From positions 1-64,000 of the forward strand of contig JAJDAC010000019.1 of NCBI GenBank assembly GCA_029262065.1: a stretch of DNA of 64,000 nt, in the 5' to 3' direction. The stretch comes from Candidatus Krumholzibacteriota bacterium (GTDB taxonomy: Bacteria; Krumholzibacteriota; Krumholzibacteriia; JAJRXK01). The notes beneath the pieces were generated by a model that saw only the letters and a list, made by a program, of their open reading frames with translations, had not been told where the DNA came from and did not search any database. Made by a program: the position numbers and the translations under genes. Shown here one piece after another: positions 6,962-15,618 of the stretch (positions within the stretch are counted from its first letter, which is position 1; each line of letters starts with the position of its first letter).

Positions 6962-8302
6962 CTACAGCGCAGTCTCGTCGAAGTTCTCGAGCGTCTTCGT
7001 GATCGTGCTCAAGAACTGCTCCGCGGTCGCCCCATCGATCAGCCGGTGATCGTAGCCCAACGAAACGTACATCTTGGGTCGAATGGCAATCATGTCGTCC
7101 ACCACGCACACCCGCTTCTCTACCTTGCCCATGCCCAGGATGGCCACGTTGGGCTGGTTGATCACCGGCATGCCGATGAGTCCGCCGTAGCTACCCGGGT
7201 TGGTAATACTGAACGTAGAGCCGGCCACTTCATCGGGCTTCAGCTTGCGGCTGCGCGCGCGGGTGGCCAGATCGGTGAGGGAACGCGCAATACCTTCCAT
7301 GGAAAGGTCCTGCGCGCGCTTGATGACCGGCACGATGAGGCCCTGCTCCAACGAAACCGCCATACCCACGTTGATATCGCCGTGGTAGATGATGTCGGTA
7401 CCGTTGAGCGACGCGTTCACCACGGGAACGGCCTTCAGCGCGTCGATGACCGCCTTGGTCATGAACACGGTGTAGGTGAGCTTCGCGCCCGACCGTTGCA
7501 GGAAGCCTTCCTTGTGCTGGCGACGCAAGGCGTCGACCTTGCTCATATCGATTTCGTACAGCGTGTGCACGTGCGGCGACGTGTGTTTGCTGGCCACCAT
7601 ATGGTCGGCAATGAGCTGCCGCATGCGCGACATGGGCTCAACGCGGTCGCCGGTCCCCACGGGCGCGGGCGGCAGTGTCGGCACTGTCGCGCTCGGAGCC
7701 GAAGAAGCGGGCGCCGACGCCGGCGAAGCTGGAACCCCAACCTCCACCACGGCCATGATGTCCTGCTTGGTCACGCGACCGTGAACACCGGTTCCGTTGA
7801 GAGTCGTGATGTCGATACCATGCTCGGCCGCAATCTTCCGCACCACCGGGGAACTCTTGGTCTGGATACGTTCTTCACGCGTACCGGTCGGAGCCGAAGC
7901 GGGTGCGGGATCGGCGGGAGCAGAAGCCGCCGGAGCCGAAGGCGTAGGCCCCGGCGAAGCCGGGGGGGCTGCCGCCTTCTCGGACGCAGCTTCCGGAGCC
8001 TTTTCCGCTTCCTTTTCGGGCGCTTTGTCGGGAGCTGTGGTTGAACCGCCGCCGCCTGACTCACCAGACTCACCAATGCGCGCCACGATCGTCTGGATCT
8101 CAACCGTCTCGCCCTCGGGCACGACGATCTCCAACAACGTTCCCGCCGTCGGCGAAGGAATCTCGGCGTCCACCTTGTCGGTGGAAATCTCGAACAGGGG
8201 CTCGTCACGTTCGACCGTGTCGCCCACCTGCTTGAGCCACTTCGTGACGGTTCCTTCGGCGATGCTCTCCCCCATTTGAGGCATGATCACATCGGTTGCC
8301 AT
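6962..8302 (-). CDS. dihydrolipoamide acyltransferase, E2 of a 2-oxoacid dehydrogenase
   Basis: Core acyltransferase of a pyruvate or branched-chain 2-oxoacid dehydrogenase complex. 446 residues: one N-terminal lipoyl domain (1-80) with acceptor lysine K43 in S-T-D-K-V-D-A, a long Ala/Pro/Glu-rich linker (85-150), a peripheral-subunit-binding domain at about 152-190, a second Ala/Pro linker, and the catalytic domain with D-H-R-L-I-D-G at about 418-424. It is followed 107 bases later by lipB. The upstream E1 genes and lpd are on the same strand, so all subunits come from one operon. Substrate (pyruvate or branched 2-oxoacids) cannot be settled from sequence by eye. Confidence 0.93.
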   Translation of the reverse strand: MATDVIMPQMGESIAEGTVTKWLKQVGDTVERDEPLFEISTDKVDAEIPSPTAGTLLEIVVPEGETVEIQTIVARIGESGESGGGGSTTAPDKAPEKEAEKAPEAASEKAAAPPASPGPTPSAPAASAPADPAPASAPTGTREERIQTKSSPVVRKIAAEHGIDITTLNGTGVHGRVTKQDIMAVVEVGVPASPASAPASSAPSATVPTLPPAPVGTGDRVEPMSRMRQLIADHMVASKHTSPHVHTLYEIDMSKVDALRRQHKEGFLQRSGAKLTYTVFMTKAVIDALKAVPVVNASLNGTDIIYHGDINVGMAVSLEQGLIVPVIKRAQDLSMEGIARSLTDLATRARSRKLKPDEVAGSTFSITNPGSYGGLIGMPVINQPNVAILGMGKVEKRVCVVDDMIAIRPKMYVSLGYDHRLIDGATAEQFLSTITKTLENFDETAL

Positions 8303-8339
8303 TGTTCCTCCTGCGGATCGTCGGTTGATTCCATGACCG

Positions 8340-9314
8340 CTACCAGGCGGCCAGCTCCCGGGCCTTGGCGACTACATCGTCAACGCCCGGCAAAAACTCT
8401 TTCTCCAACGGCGGGCTGTACGGCACCGGAGTATCCGGCGATGTCACCCGCATGAGCGGCGCGTCCAGCCACTCGAAAGCCATCTCGGAAATGCGTGCGG
8501 ACATTTCGGCGGCCAGGCCACCGGTACGCACGTCTTCATGCAACAACAACACACGGCCGGTACGACGCGCGGCTTCCAGAATGGCCTCATCGTCCAGCGG
8601 GCTCAGCGTGCGTAGATCAATAACCTCACACTCCACGCCGTCCTTCGCCAGAACCTCAGCCGCATCCAGCGCCGTGTAGACCATGGCCCCATAGGTAATG
8701 ATCGCAAGGTCGTCGCCGCTACGGCGCGACGCCGCCTTGCCAATGGGCACCAGCTCATGGGCACTGCTCAGGTCTTCCTTCAGACGCCGATACAGAAACT
8801 TGTGCTCCAGGTACAACACCGGGTCGGGATCACGGATGGCCGCCTTGATCAGACCCTTGGCATCGGCCACCGTGGATGGCTGCACGATCTTCAACCCGGG
8901 CGTGTGCGCGAAGAACGCCTCGACGTTCTGGCTATGGAACGGCCCACCCGAAACGCCGCCACCAGCCGGTCCGCGAATGACCAACGGTACCGTGGCGCCC
9001 CAGCGATAGCGGGCCTTCGCGGTGAAGTTCGTGATCATGTTGAAGGCGCACGAAATGAAGTCTATGAACTGCATCTCGACCACGGGCTTCATGCCCATCA
9101 TGGCGGCGCCGGTGGCGGCACCGACGATGGCCGACTCGCTGACCGGAGTATCGAGAACCCGATTGGGACCGAATTCGTCGAGCATGCCGGCGGTTACGCG
9201 AAACGCGCCGCCGTAGGTGCCCACGTCTTCGCCAATGACGATGACCGAGTCATCGCGCACCAGCTCTTCCCAGATGCCCTCGCGAATGGCTTCGACGTAG
9301 GTGATTTCGCTCAT
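8340..9314 (-). CDS. 2-oxoacid dehydrogenase E1 component, beta subunit
   Basis: Beta half of the thiamine-diphosphate E1 that decarboxylates the 2-oxoacid and acylates the E2 lipoyl group. 324 residues from ATG 9314 (M-S-E-I-T-Y-V-E-A-I); the frame continues upstream only as overlap with E1-alpha. Typical segments are V-I-G-E-D-V-G-T-Y-G-G-A-F, S-E-S-A-I-V-G-A-A-T-G and the C-terminal V-D-L-R-T-L-S-P-L-D. Start and stop overlap (ATGA) with the E1-alpha gene, a sign of translational coupling and equal stoichiometry of the alpha2beta2 E1. Confidence 0.95.
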   Translation of the reverse strand: MSEITYVEAIREGIWEELVRDDSVIVIGEDVGTYGGAFRVTAGMLDEFGPNRVLDTPVSESAIVGAATGAAMMGMKPVVEMQFIDFISCAFNMITNFTAKARYRWGATVPLVIRGPAGGGVSGGPFHSQNVEAFFAHTPGLKIVQPSTVADAKGLIKAAIRDPDPVLYLEHKFLYRRLKEDLSSAHELVPIGKAASRRSGDDLAIITYGAMVYTALDAAEVLAKDGVECEVIDLRTLSPLDDEAILEAARRTGRVLLLHEDVRTGGLAAEMSARISEMAFEWLDAPLMRVTSPDTPVPYSPPLEKEFLPGVDDVVAKARELAAW

Positions 9315-10405
9315 GACTGTACCTCGGGTTGGCCCTCGGGTTGGCCCTCGGGCGGTGCCAGTCGCTCCACGGTTCCACGAATGTCGCCGTCGTCGGCAAA
9401 CACGCCGCCGCGGGCCAACTCGGGTCGTGGAAACGGGCTGGCCAGCGCGAAATCGGTGTCTTCGTCGATCTGCTGCGCAATGGTCGAAACGGTTTCTTCC
9501 AGCTGGGCCTCGGTGGCAATGTCGTTGCGCAGCAGGTAACCCCGCAGGCGATCGATGGGATCTCGCTTGGCCCACTCGTCGAACAGCTCGCTGGGCACGT
9601 AGCCCGCGTCGTCGTGTTCGGCGTGACCCTTCATGCGAAACGTCACGGCCTCGATCAGGGTGGGACCTTCTCCCGCCCGCGCGCGCTTCACGGCGCGGTT
9701 CACCGAGTGGTACACGGCAATAACGTCGTTGCCGTCGATTCGGTCGCCCTTCACCCCATAGGCCTTGGCGCGGTCGACCATGCGCGTGTTGCCCATCTGC
9801 ATTTCCGTGGGCGTGGAATAGGCGTAGCCGTTGTTCTCACAGATGAGCACCAACGGAAGTTTCCACACCGCGGCCAAATTGAGACCTTCATGGAAGTCGC
9901 CGGTGGACGAACCACCATCGCCGATGAACGTGAGCATGACCGAATCGCGACCCTGCAAACGTCCCGCCAACGCCATGCCGGCCATGACGGGAATCATGGC
10001 TCCCAACATGCTTATGGGCGCCACGATGTCGCGATCCAGGTCGCCGAAATGCAGGTTGCAGTCGCGGCCGAATGTGGGGCTGGTCTCGCGCGCCATGTAT
10101 TGGGTGAACACTTCGCGCGGGCGAATGCCCTTCACCAACATGCTACCCAGGTTGCGGATCATGGGCGCGATCTTGTCGCCCTCGCGCAAAACGTACGCTG
10201 CCCCCACCGAAATGGCTTCCTGACCCGAACTGGTATACAGACCGCCGACCACTTTGCCCTGGCGATACAGGTTGCCGAGGCGTTCTTCGACCCTACGGTT
10301 CAGCACCATCCAGCGATACAGCTCGAGCAACTGCCCGACGTTGAGCTTCGCCGTGGTGTGGCGTAGCAGGTCGTCTTCCGTAGTTTGCGGCTTTACGTCG
10401 GCCAT
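9311..10405 (-). CDS. 2-oxoacid dehydrogenase E1 component, alpha subunit
   Basis: Alpha half of the E1 heterotetramer. 364 residues. The thiamine-diphosphate motif runs from G162-D-G to N191-N192 (G-D-G-G-S-S-T-G-D ... E-N-N-G-Y). The phosphorylation-loop-like region R-M-K-G-H-A-E-H-D-D-A-G-Y resembles branched-chain and acetoin-type E1-alpha more than the mitochondrial pyruvate type. The last residues (G-Q-P-E-G-Q-P-E-V-Q-S) are a small repeat overlapping the E1-beta start. It follows lpd by 28 bases. Confidence 0.94.
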   Translation of the reverse strand: MADVKPQTTEDDLLRHTTAKLNVGQLLELYRWMVLNRRVEERLGNLYRQGKVVGGLYTSSGQEAISVGAAYVLREGDKIAPMIRNLGSMLVKGIRPREVFTQYMARETSPTFGRDCNLHFGDLDRDIVAPISMLGAMIPVMAGMALAGRLQGRDSVMLTFIGDGGSSTGDFHEGLNLAAVWKLPLVLICENNGYAYSTPTEMQMGNTRMVDRAKAYGVKGDRIDGNDVIAVYHSVNRAVKRARAGEGPTLIEAVTFRMKGHAEHDDAGYVPSELFDEWAKRDPIDRLRGYLLRNDIATEAQLEETVSTIAQQIDEDTDFALASPFPRPELARGGVFADDGDIRGTVERLAPPEGQPEGQPEVQS

Positions 10406-10433
10406 GGGTCGTTGAACCTGTCGATACCTGTAC

Positions 10434-11834
10434 TTAGAAACCTATCGGATGTCCGGCGGCCGCATGGCTCGCCTCGAGCATGCCCTCGCCCAGCGTGGGA
10501 TGCGGATGCACGATGCGCGACAACTCGTCGTTGGTACATTCCAGACCAATCAGAGCACACGCTTCGGAAATAAGGTCGGTCGCACGGGGACCAATGATAT
10601 GGATACCCAGAATTTCGTCGTACTTCGTGTCGCGCACGATCTTTATGAAGCCCGTGGTGTCGTGCATGATGCGAGCCTTGCCCGAAGCGGCCCACGGGAA
10701 CTTGCCCACGGCCACGTCGTAACCCTGCTCTTTGGCCGCTGCCTCGGTAAGTCCAACACTGGCGACTTCGGGGCGGCAATACGTGGCGCCCGGCACCTTG
10801 TGGTATACCAACGCGCGTGTGGGGTGGCCGGCGATGCGCTCGGCGGCAATGATGCCCTCGGCCGAGGCGGCGTGCGCCAGCATGGGCGTGTCGATGAGGT
10901 CGCCGATGGCAAACACGTTGGGTAGCGCGGTGCGCAACTCCACGTCCACCACCACGAAGCCACGCTCGATCTTCACGCCGGCCTCTTCCAGACCACAGTT
11001 CTCGCTGTTGGGGGCACGGCCCACGGCCACGAGAAGAACGTCGACCTCCAGGGTTTCCTTCTTGTCACCCTTTTCGAGCTCCAACGAAACCGCCTTGCCC
11101 TTGACCTTGGCCGCGGCCAATTTGGTGCCCACTCGCACACCGATCTTCTGCTTCTTGAACGCGCGCTCGGCTTCCTTGCTTACCTCGATGTCTTCCAGAG
11201 GAAGCACATTGGGGAGCATCTCTATGAGATGCGTTTCGCTACCGAACCGCGAGAAGATGGACGCGAACTCGGTGCCCACGGCGCCGGCACCCAGCACGGC
11301 CAGACGCTTGGGAATGTCCTCGATGTCCAGCAGGTGATCGCTGGTGATGATGTGCTTGCCGTCGATGGGAAACACGGGGATCTCGCGCGGCCGTGAGCCC
11401 GTGGCCAGGATGATCCCGCGCTTGGCGGTCAGCGTGCGCGACTTGCCGTCTTCGACCACCTCGACCGTCGTCGCGCTGCGCAGAAACCCACGCCCGCGTT
11501 CGGTGGTGATCTTGTTCTTCTTGAACAGAAACTCCACGCCCTTGGCGTTCTTGGTCACGGTGTCGCGTTTGAATTCCATGACACCGGGGAAATCGACTTC
11601 GACGCCGCCGACCTTGATGCCCGACAGCTTGGCCGTGGCGATCTCACTGAGAAGATCGGCCGCGTGCAGCATGGCCTTGGTGGGAATGCACCCGCGCAGC
11701 AGGCAGGTTCCGCCCAGGCGATCGTCCTGCTCTACGCAGGCCGTATTCATTCCCAGCTGCGCGGCGCGAATCGCGGCGGTGTATCCACCGGGCCCGCCCC
11801 CGACCACAATCACATCGTACTCGCCGCTTGCCAC
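10434..11834 (-). CDS. lpdA: dihydrolipoyl dehydrogenase, E3
   Basis: FAD/NAD disulfide oxidoreductase that reoxidises the E2 lipoyl group. 466 residues from GTG 11834. FAD-binding G-G-G-P-G-G at 12-17, redox disulfide C44-x4-C49 (C-L-L-R-G-C), NAD-binding G-A-G-A-V-G-T-E, and the dimer-interface active-site H-P-H-P-T-L-G-E at 443-450. The ribosome-binding site GGAGG lies 6 bases before the start (11845-11841), unusually good for this region. It is the first gene of the lpd-E1-E1-E2-lipB-dinB-lipA run, about 7 kb on one strand. Confidence 0.96.
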   Translation of the reverse strand: MASGEYDVIVVGGGPGGYTAAIRAAQLGMNTACVEQDDRLGGTCLLRGCIPTKAMLHAADLLSEIATAKLSGIKVGGVEVDFPGVMEFKRDTVTKNAKGVEFLFKKNKITTERGRGFLRSATTVEVVEDGKSRTLTAKRGIILATGSRPREIPVFPIDGKHIITSDHLLDIEDIPKRLAVLGAGAVGTEFASIFSRFGSETHLIEMLPNVLPLEDIEVSKEAERAFKKQKIGVRVGTKLAAAKVKGKAVSLELEKGDKKETLEVDVLLVAVGRAPNSENCGLEEAGVKIERGFVVVDVELRTALPNVFAIGDLIDTPMLAHAASAEGIIAAERIAGHPTRALVYHKVPGATYCRPEVASVGLTEAAAKEQGYDVAVGKFPWAASGKARIMHDTTGFIKIVRDTKYDEILGIHIIGPRATDLISEACALIGLECTNDELSRIVHPHPTLGEGMLEASHAAAGHPIGF

Positions 11835-11892
11835 AGCCTGCCTCCGTTGAAACTGTATGTAGGTGAACTGGATAGACCAGTTGCCGGGGACT

Positions 11893-11920
11893 AATCTAAC
11901 AGGATCAGCGGATTGGCCAA
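11893..11920 (-). promoter_or_regulatory. candidate sigma-70 promoter of the lpd operon
   Basis: On the minus strand TTGGCC (11920-11915) and TAGATT (11898-11893) are separated by 16 bases and lie 59 bases before the lpd start. The match is moderate; no operator was recognised. Confidence 0.35.
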
Positions 11921-12127
11921 AGGTTATCTCAGATCCTGTATATAAGGACTGTCTGTATGTAGACTATATGAACCCCTACGCTGTCCCCCGAATGCCCGAA
12001 CCAAGCCACCAACACGCCGCAGGCCGCCTGCACCCGGGGAATTCGATATGATGCACCAATTCGGCTATATTTAGTCCAGAAGCAGCACCCTGGCCCGAGA
12101 AACAAAGCAAGAGAAGCGAAAGCCGGT

Positions 12128-12156
12128 TTGACCCGTGTCCCGGGCCCCTCTACCAT
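12128..12156 (+). promoter_or_regulatory. candidate sigma-70 promoter for the pqqD-like gene
   Basis: TTGACC at 12128-12133 and TACCAT at 12151-12156 with a 17-base spacer, 65 bases before the predicted TTG start. A good -35 and a weak -10. Confidence 0.45.
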
Positions 12157-12220
12157 TGAGGTACATCGTGCCTGACACATTGACCTCTCGCTTCCCCACA
12201 CTGCAGAGAAGGATTGAGGA

Positions 12221-12520
12221 TTGGACGCGCTGGCCATCCCCGTCCGCTCGGACGAGGTTCGTTGGCGAGTGCAAACAGATGAGTTGATCCTCGAGAGACC
12301 TGACACCGGCGCGACCTACTCATTGAATTCAGTAGGCCGCTACATCTGGGAGCACGCCGACGGCAACCGAACCGTGCGTGACATCGTTTTCGGACTACTA
12401 GAAGAATTTGCGGTCGACCAGACCACGGCCTGGCGTGACGCAGAGTTCTTTCTCAGCCACCTGGCGGCGGAACACCTTCTGTTCTTCGCCGCAATGGGAG
12501 GTATGGAACCGGCAAGCTAG
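12221..12520 (+). CDS. PqqD-like RiPP-recognition (RRE) protein
   Basis: 99 residues from TTG 12221. The PqqD fold signature is present: a short strand pair with T-G-A-T-Y-S-L-N-S-V-G-R-Y-I-W-E-H-A-D-G-N-R-T-V-split over residues 29-53, then the helix R-D-I-V-F-G-L-L-E-E-F, and a C-terminal helix of F-L-S-H-L-A. PqqD-family proteins bind a precursor peptide and deliver it to a radical-SAM enzyme; stand-alone copies also occur in polysaccharide loci. Here no radical-SAM maturase or precursor peptide is nearby. The next gene is a TIM-barrel isomerase 27 bases downstream. The family assignment is fairly sure; the biological role is open. Confidence 0.8.
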   Translation: MDALAIPVRSDEVRWRVQTDELILERPDTGATYSLNSVGRYIWEHADGNRTVRDIVFGLLEEFAVDQTTAWRDAEFFLSHLAAEHLLFFAAMGGMEPAS

Positions 12521-12547
12521 CGGGCTAGGCCTTCTGGGCCGATCCCG

Positions 12548-13453
12548 GTGGCTCTGCCGTCCACACGACTACGTATGCATCCTGGCATTCAACTGGGCTT
12601 CTGCAGCAACGCCTACACCCGTACATCCCTGGAAGACTCCATCCGCCGCATTGCCCAATTGGGCTATGCGGGGGTCGAGCTGTTGTGCGATGCGCCGCAC
12701 TACTGGCCTCCCCAGGAGAACCGCCGTGAACGCGCGGCTGCGCTCACACGCCAACTGCGCGAATGCAACGTGGCGGCAACCAACATCAATGCCAACACGG
12801 CCACCGGATTCTACGGCGTACCGATTCCCGAAAACGCCTTCGGCCCATCGTTGGCCAGCCGCGACGAGTCGCTCCGACGCTTTCGCGTGGAACATGTGCG
12901 CGAGGCGTTGGAGTTGGCCCACGCGGTGGGTGCGCCCAGCGTCAGCGTGACAAGTGGCTACACCGAGGACGACCACCCCCCGGCGGCCGCGTTGGACGTG
13001 CTGGAACGCAGCCTGACCGAACTGTTACCGCGCGCGGACGAACTGGGCGTGAACGTGGGTATCGAAGCAGAACCCGGCTTGCTGTTGGAATGCGCCGACG
13101 ATGTGCGGCGTTTTCTACAGCGCGTGGACCACCCGCGGCTGGGGTTCAACCTGGACATCGGTCATTGCGTGGTAAGCGGTGAAGACCCGTGCGCGGTCAT
13201 CCACGACAACGTCTCTCGCATCTGGCATCTACACCTGGAAGACATTCGCGGACGCACGCACTACCACCTGGTGCCCGGTGAAGGCGACGTGGACTTCACG
13301 GCGTTGTTCAGCACGTTGGTTTCGTCAGGCTACACGGGCTATGCGAGCGTGGAAGTGTATCCGTACCGTAACGATCCCGACGCCGCCGCGACCCGCGCGC
13401 ATGCAGCGTTGATGCCGTTGCTTACCGCGGCGCAGAGCGGAACCGAGCGCTAG
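12548..13453 (+). CDS. sugar phosphate isomerase/epimerase-like TIM barrel
   Basis: 301 residues from GTG 12548; ATG 12575 (M-H-P-G-I-Q-L-G-F) is an equally good start. It belongs to the xylose-isomerase-like TIM-barrel superfamily: G-Y-A-G-V-E-L-L near the N-terminus, then metal-ligand-like positions G-I-E-A-E-P-G, F-N-L-D-I-G-H-C, I-W-H-L-H-L-E-D and the C-terminal E-V-Y-P-Y. Members isomerise or epimerise sugars or inositols with a divalent metal. It is probably co-transcribed with the pqqD-like gene. The specific substrate cannot be inferred. Confidence 0.85.
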   Translation: MALPSTRLRMHPGIQLGFCSNAYTRTSLEDSIRRIAQLGYAGVELLCDAPHYWPPQENRRERAAALTRQLRECNVAATNINANTATGFYGVPIPENAFGPSLASRDESLRRFRVEHVREALELAHAVGAPSVSVTSGYTEDDHPPAAALDVLERSLTELLPRADELGVNVGIEAEPGLLLECADDVRRFLQRVDHPRLGFNLDIGHCVVSGEDPCAVIHDNVSRIWHLHLEDIRGRTHYHLVPGEGDVDFTALFSTLVSSGYTGYASVEVYPYRNDPDAAATRAHAALMPLLTAAQSGTER

Positions 13454-13464
13454 TCGAACCGGTA

Positions 13465-14430
13465 CTACAGGTAGGCAACCACCGCGAACGCCAGATACGA
13501 CCCCAGCAGCAAAGCACCCTCGGTCCGCGACACGGTCTGGCCGTAACGCAACGAGATTGCCAGCGCGATGGAGTACGCCACCATGATCGGAACCATCAGG
13601 TACATCGTCTTTTCATCGACCGCCATGGGTCGAATGGTCACCGCACCGCCCAACACGAACATGAGGTTCATGGCGTTGCTGCCCATGATGTTGCCCACGC
13701 CGATGTCGTGATGGCCACGGGACACGGCGACGATGGAGGCGGCCAGTTCGGGCAGGGACGTCCCCACCGCCACCATGGTGGCACCGACCACCGCGTCGGG
13801 AATGCCAAACGCCTCGGCTAGCGACTCGGCCGCGCTGAGCAGCGCCTGGGCCCCAATGAGCAGAATGACGAAACCGGCGATCGTTTCCAACGTGGGCCGC
13901 AGCAACGAGCCACTCGACGACGGTGCCGCCACCCCCAGGTCGGCAATGGTTTCATCGGCCGCCTGCTTCTCCTGCACGAAGCGATGGCTGGTGAATACGT
14001 AGTAGCCCACGTACACGAACAGCATGATGAGCAGGATGATGCCATCGAAGCGGGACAGATCGCGGTCAGCCATCAGCAGCACCGCAATGGCGGTGGTGAC
14101 TCCCAGCAGGAATACGTCGCGCTTCACCCGATCCCAGTGCGTGGGCACGCGGTGGATGACGGCCAGCAGGCCCAGGATGAGTCCGATGTTGGCGATGTTG
14201 CTGCCCATGACGTTGCCCAGGGCAATGCCCTCTGAACCTCGCCACGCGGCCATGTAGCTGACCATGGCCTCGGGGCTACTGGTACCAAAGGCCACCACGG
14301 TGATGCCCACGACGAGCGGCCGGATACCCAACCCCAGGGCCAGGGTGGAAGACCCGCGAACCAGAAGTTCGGCACCCGCCCAGGTGCCCAGGATGCCGCC
14401 GATCAATATCAGGATGTCGAGAAAGCTCAC
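13465..14430 (-). CDS. calcium/sodium antiporter (YrbG/CaCA family)
   Basis: Inner-membrane cation exchanger, 321 residues from GTG 14430 (preceded by GGGAG); the frame upstream is non-coding in character. About ten hydrophobic segments. The two inverted alpha-repeats are diagnostic: A-F-G-T-S-S-P-E-A at the N-terminal half and A-V-G-T-S-L-P-E-L-A in the C-terminal half, followed by G-N-V-M-G-S-N-I-A-N and G-N-I-M-G-S-N-A-M-N. These carry the ion-binding acidic residues. It is convergent with the isomerase gene (11 bases apart) and divergent from the sugar-nucleotide genes. Confidence 0.93.
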   Translation of the reverse strand: MSFLDILILIGGILGTWAGAELLVRGSSTLALGLGIRPLVVGITVVAFGTSSPEAMVSYMAAWRGSEGIALGNVMGSNIANIGLILGLLAVIHRVPTHWDRVKRDVFLLGVTTAIAVLLMADRDLSRFDGIILLIMLFVYVGYYVFTSHRFVQEKQAADETIADLGVAAPSSSGSLLRPTLETIAGFVILLIGAQALLSAAESLAEAFGIPDAVVGATMVAVGTSLPELAASIVAVSRGHHDIGVGNIMGSNAMNLMFVLGGAVTIRPMAVDEKTMYLMVPIMVAYSIALAISLRYGQTVSRTEGALLLGSYLAFAVVAYL

Positions 14431-14626
14431 GCGGCTCCCGGCGAGTCGAGGGGTCCAATTCGGCGGCGCATGATAGCATAGGCGTGCGGTCACGTTGACC
14501 CTTGGAGCGGCACACCTTAGACTGGAACTTCAGCCCTGGTTGGGATCGGTCCCCCAGGGCTATTGCTTTGCTTGGCCCGCAGGTCGATCCATCCTTCGGG
14601 CCCAACCAGAAACTGTCGAGGACTCC

Positions 14627-15607
14627 ATGCGCACGCTGATCACTGGCTTTACCGGATTCGTCGGTAGCCACCTGGCCGACTACCTGCTCGCCCAGGGTGG
14701 CAACGAGGTATTCGGGTTGTACCGGTGGCGCAGCCGCTTCGAGAACGTCTCGCACCTGACCGATAAGGTCACCATGGTCGAAGGTGACATCGCCGACGCC
14801 ACGGCCATGAACCAGATCATCCAACGAGTGCGCCCCGACCGCATCTACCACCTGGCCGCGCAATCGTTCGTGCCCACCAGCTGGACCAGCCCCAACGCCA
14901 CGCTCGATGTGAATGTGCAGGGGCAGATCAACGTGTTCGAGGCCGTGCGATTGGCCGGGCTGAAGACCCGCATCCAGATTGCCGGCAGCAGTGAAGAGTA
15001 CGGACTGGTGCATCCCGACGAGGTGCCCATCCGCGAAGACAACCCGCTGCGCCCGTTGTCGCCCTACGCGGTGAGCAAGGTCACCCAGGACATGCTGGGC
15101 TACCAATACCACCAGTCCTACGGTCTGGACGTGGTGCGTACGCGCGGCTTCAACCACACCGGGCCCCGCCGAGGCTCGGTGTTCGTGTGCAGCAACTTTG
15201 CCTATCAGATCGCGCGCATCGAACGCGGCCTGCAGGCTCCCATGCTGCGCGTGGGAAACCTGGAAGCGCGCCGCGACTTCACCGACGTGCGTGACATGGT
15301 CCGGGCCTACGTGGCGGCGCTGGATTCGGGCAAGTCCGGCGAGGTGTACAACATATGTAGAGGCACCAGCTGGAGTATCCAGGAGGTGCTGGACATGTTG
15401 CTGGCCATGAGCGACGCCAAGGTAAAGGTCGAGAAGGATCCCGAGCGCATGCGCCCCAGCGACGTGCTCATCCTGGAGGGCAGCGCCGACAAGTTCAAAG
15501 CCGACACCGGCTGGGAACCCACCATCCCCTTCGAAACCACCCTGCGCGAGATTCTGGAGTACTGGCGCAAGGCGCTCGACGAGAACTCGAATCCCGACCC
15601 CCGCTAG
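14627..15607 (+). CDS. GDP-mannose 4,6-dehydratase-like SDR
   Basis: 326 residues from ATG 14627. NAD(P)-binding T-G-F-T-G-F-V-G-S-H at 7-16, the catalytic region S-S-E-E-Y-G, and Y-A-V-S-K with the Tyr/Lys pair. The segment Y-R-W-R-S-R and N-H-T-G-P-R-R-G-S resemble GDP-mannose 4,6-dehydratases, which make GDP-4-keto-6-deoxymannose. The following gene, 11 bases on, is a second SDR of the same subfamily, consistent with a dehydratase-reductase pair making GDP-rhamnose or GDP-fucose-type sugars. dTDP- or UDP-sugar substrates cannot be excluded. Confidence 0.85.
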   Translation: MRTLITGFTGFVGSHLADYLLAQGGNEVFGLYRWRSRFENVSHLTDKVTMVEGDIADATAMNQIIQRVRPDRIYHLAAQSFVPTSWTSPNATLDVNVQGQINVFEAVRLAGLKTRIQIAGSSEEYGLVHPDEVPIREDNPLRPLSPYAVSKVTQDMLGYQYHQSYGLDVVRTRGFNHTGPRRGSVFVCSNFAYQIARIERGLQAPMLRVGNLEARRDFTDVRDMVRAYVAALDSGKSGEVYNICRGTSWSIQEVLDMLLAMSDAKVKVEKDPERMRPSDVLILEGSADKFKADTGWEPTIPFETTLREILEYWRKALDENSNPDPR

Positions 15608-15618
15608 CGGAGCCCTCC

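Larger units (their letters stand above)
11835..12220. other. 386-bp divergent intergenic region
   Basis: Lies between lpd (minus) and the pqqD-like gene (plus). It is more AT-rich than its surroundings around 11925-11970 (CCTGTATATAAGGACTG and TAGACTATATGAAC) and holds the candidate promoters for both sides. No convincing gene or structured RNA was seen. Confidence 0.6.

Noticed and set aside
6833-8044. 403-residue ORF on the plus strand
   Set aside because: It is antisense to the E2 gene, whose own frame has clear lipoyl and catalytic domains; its His/Arg-rich sequence is typical of a GC-rich shadow frame.
9311-9575. longer start for the E1-beta gene
   Set aside because: The extension is the antisense-like frame inside E1-alpha; the ATG at 9314 gives the known N-terminus and a normal ATGA overlap.
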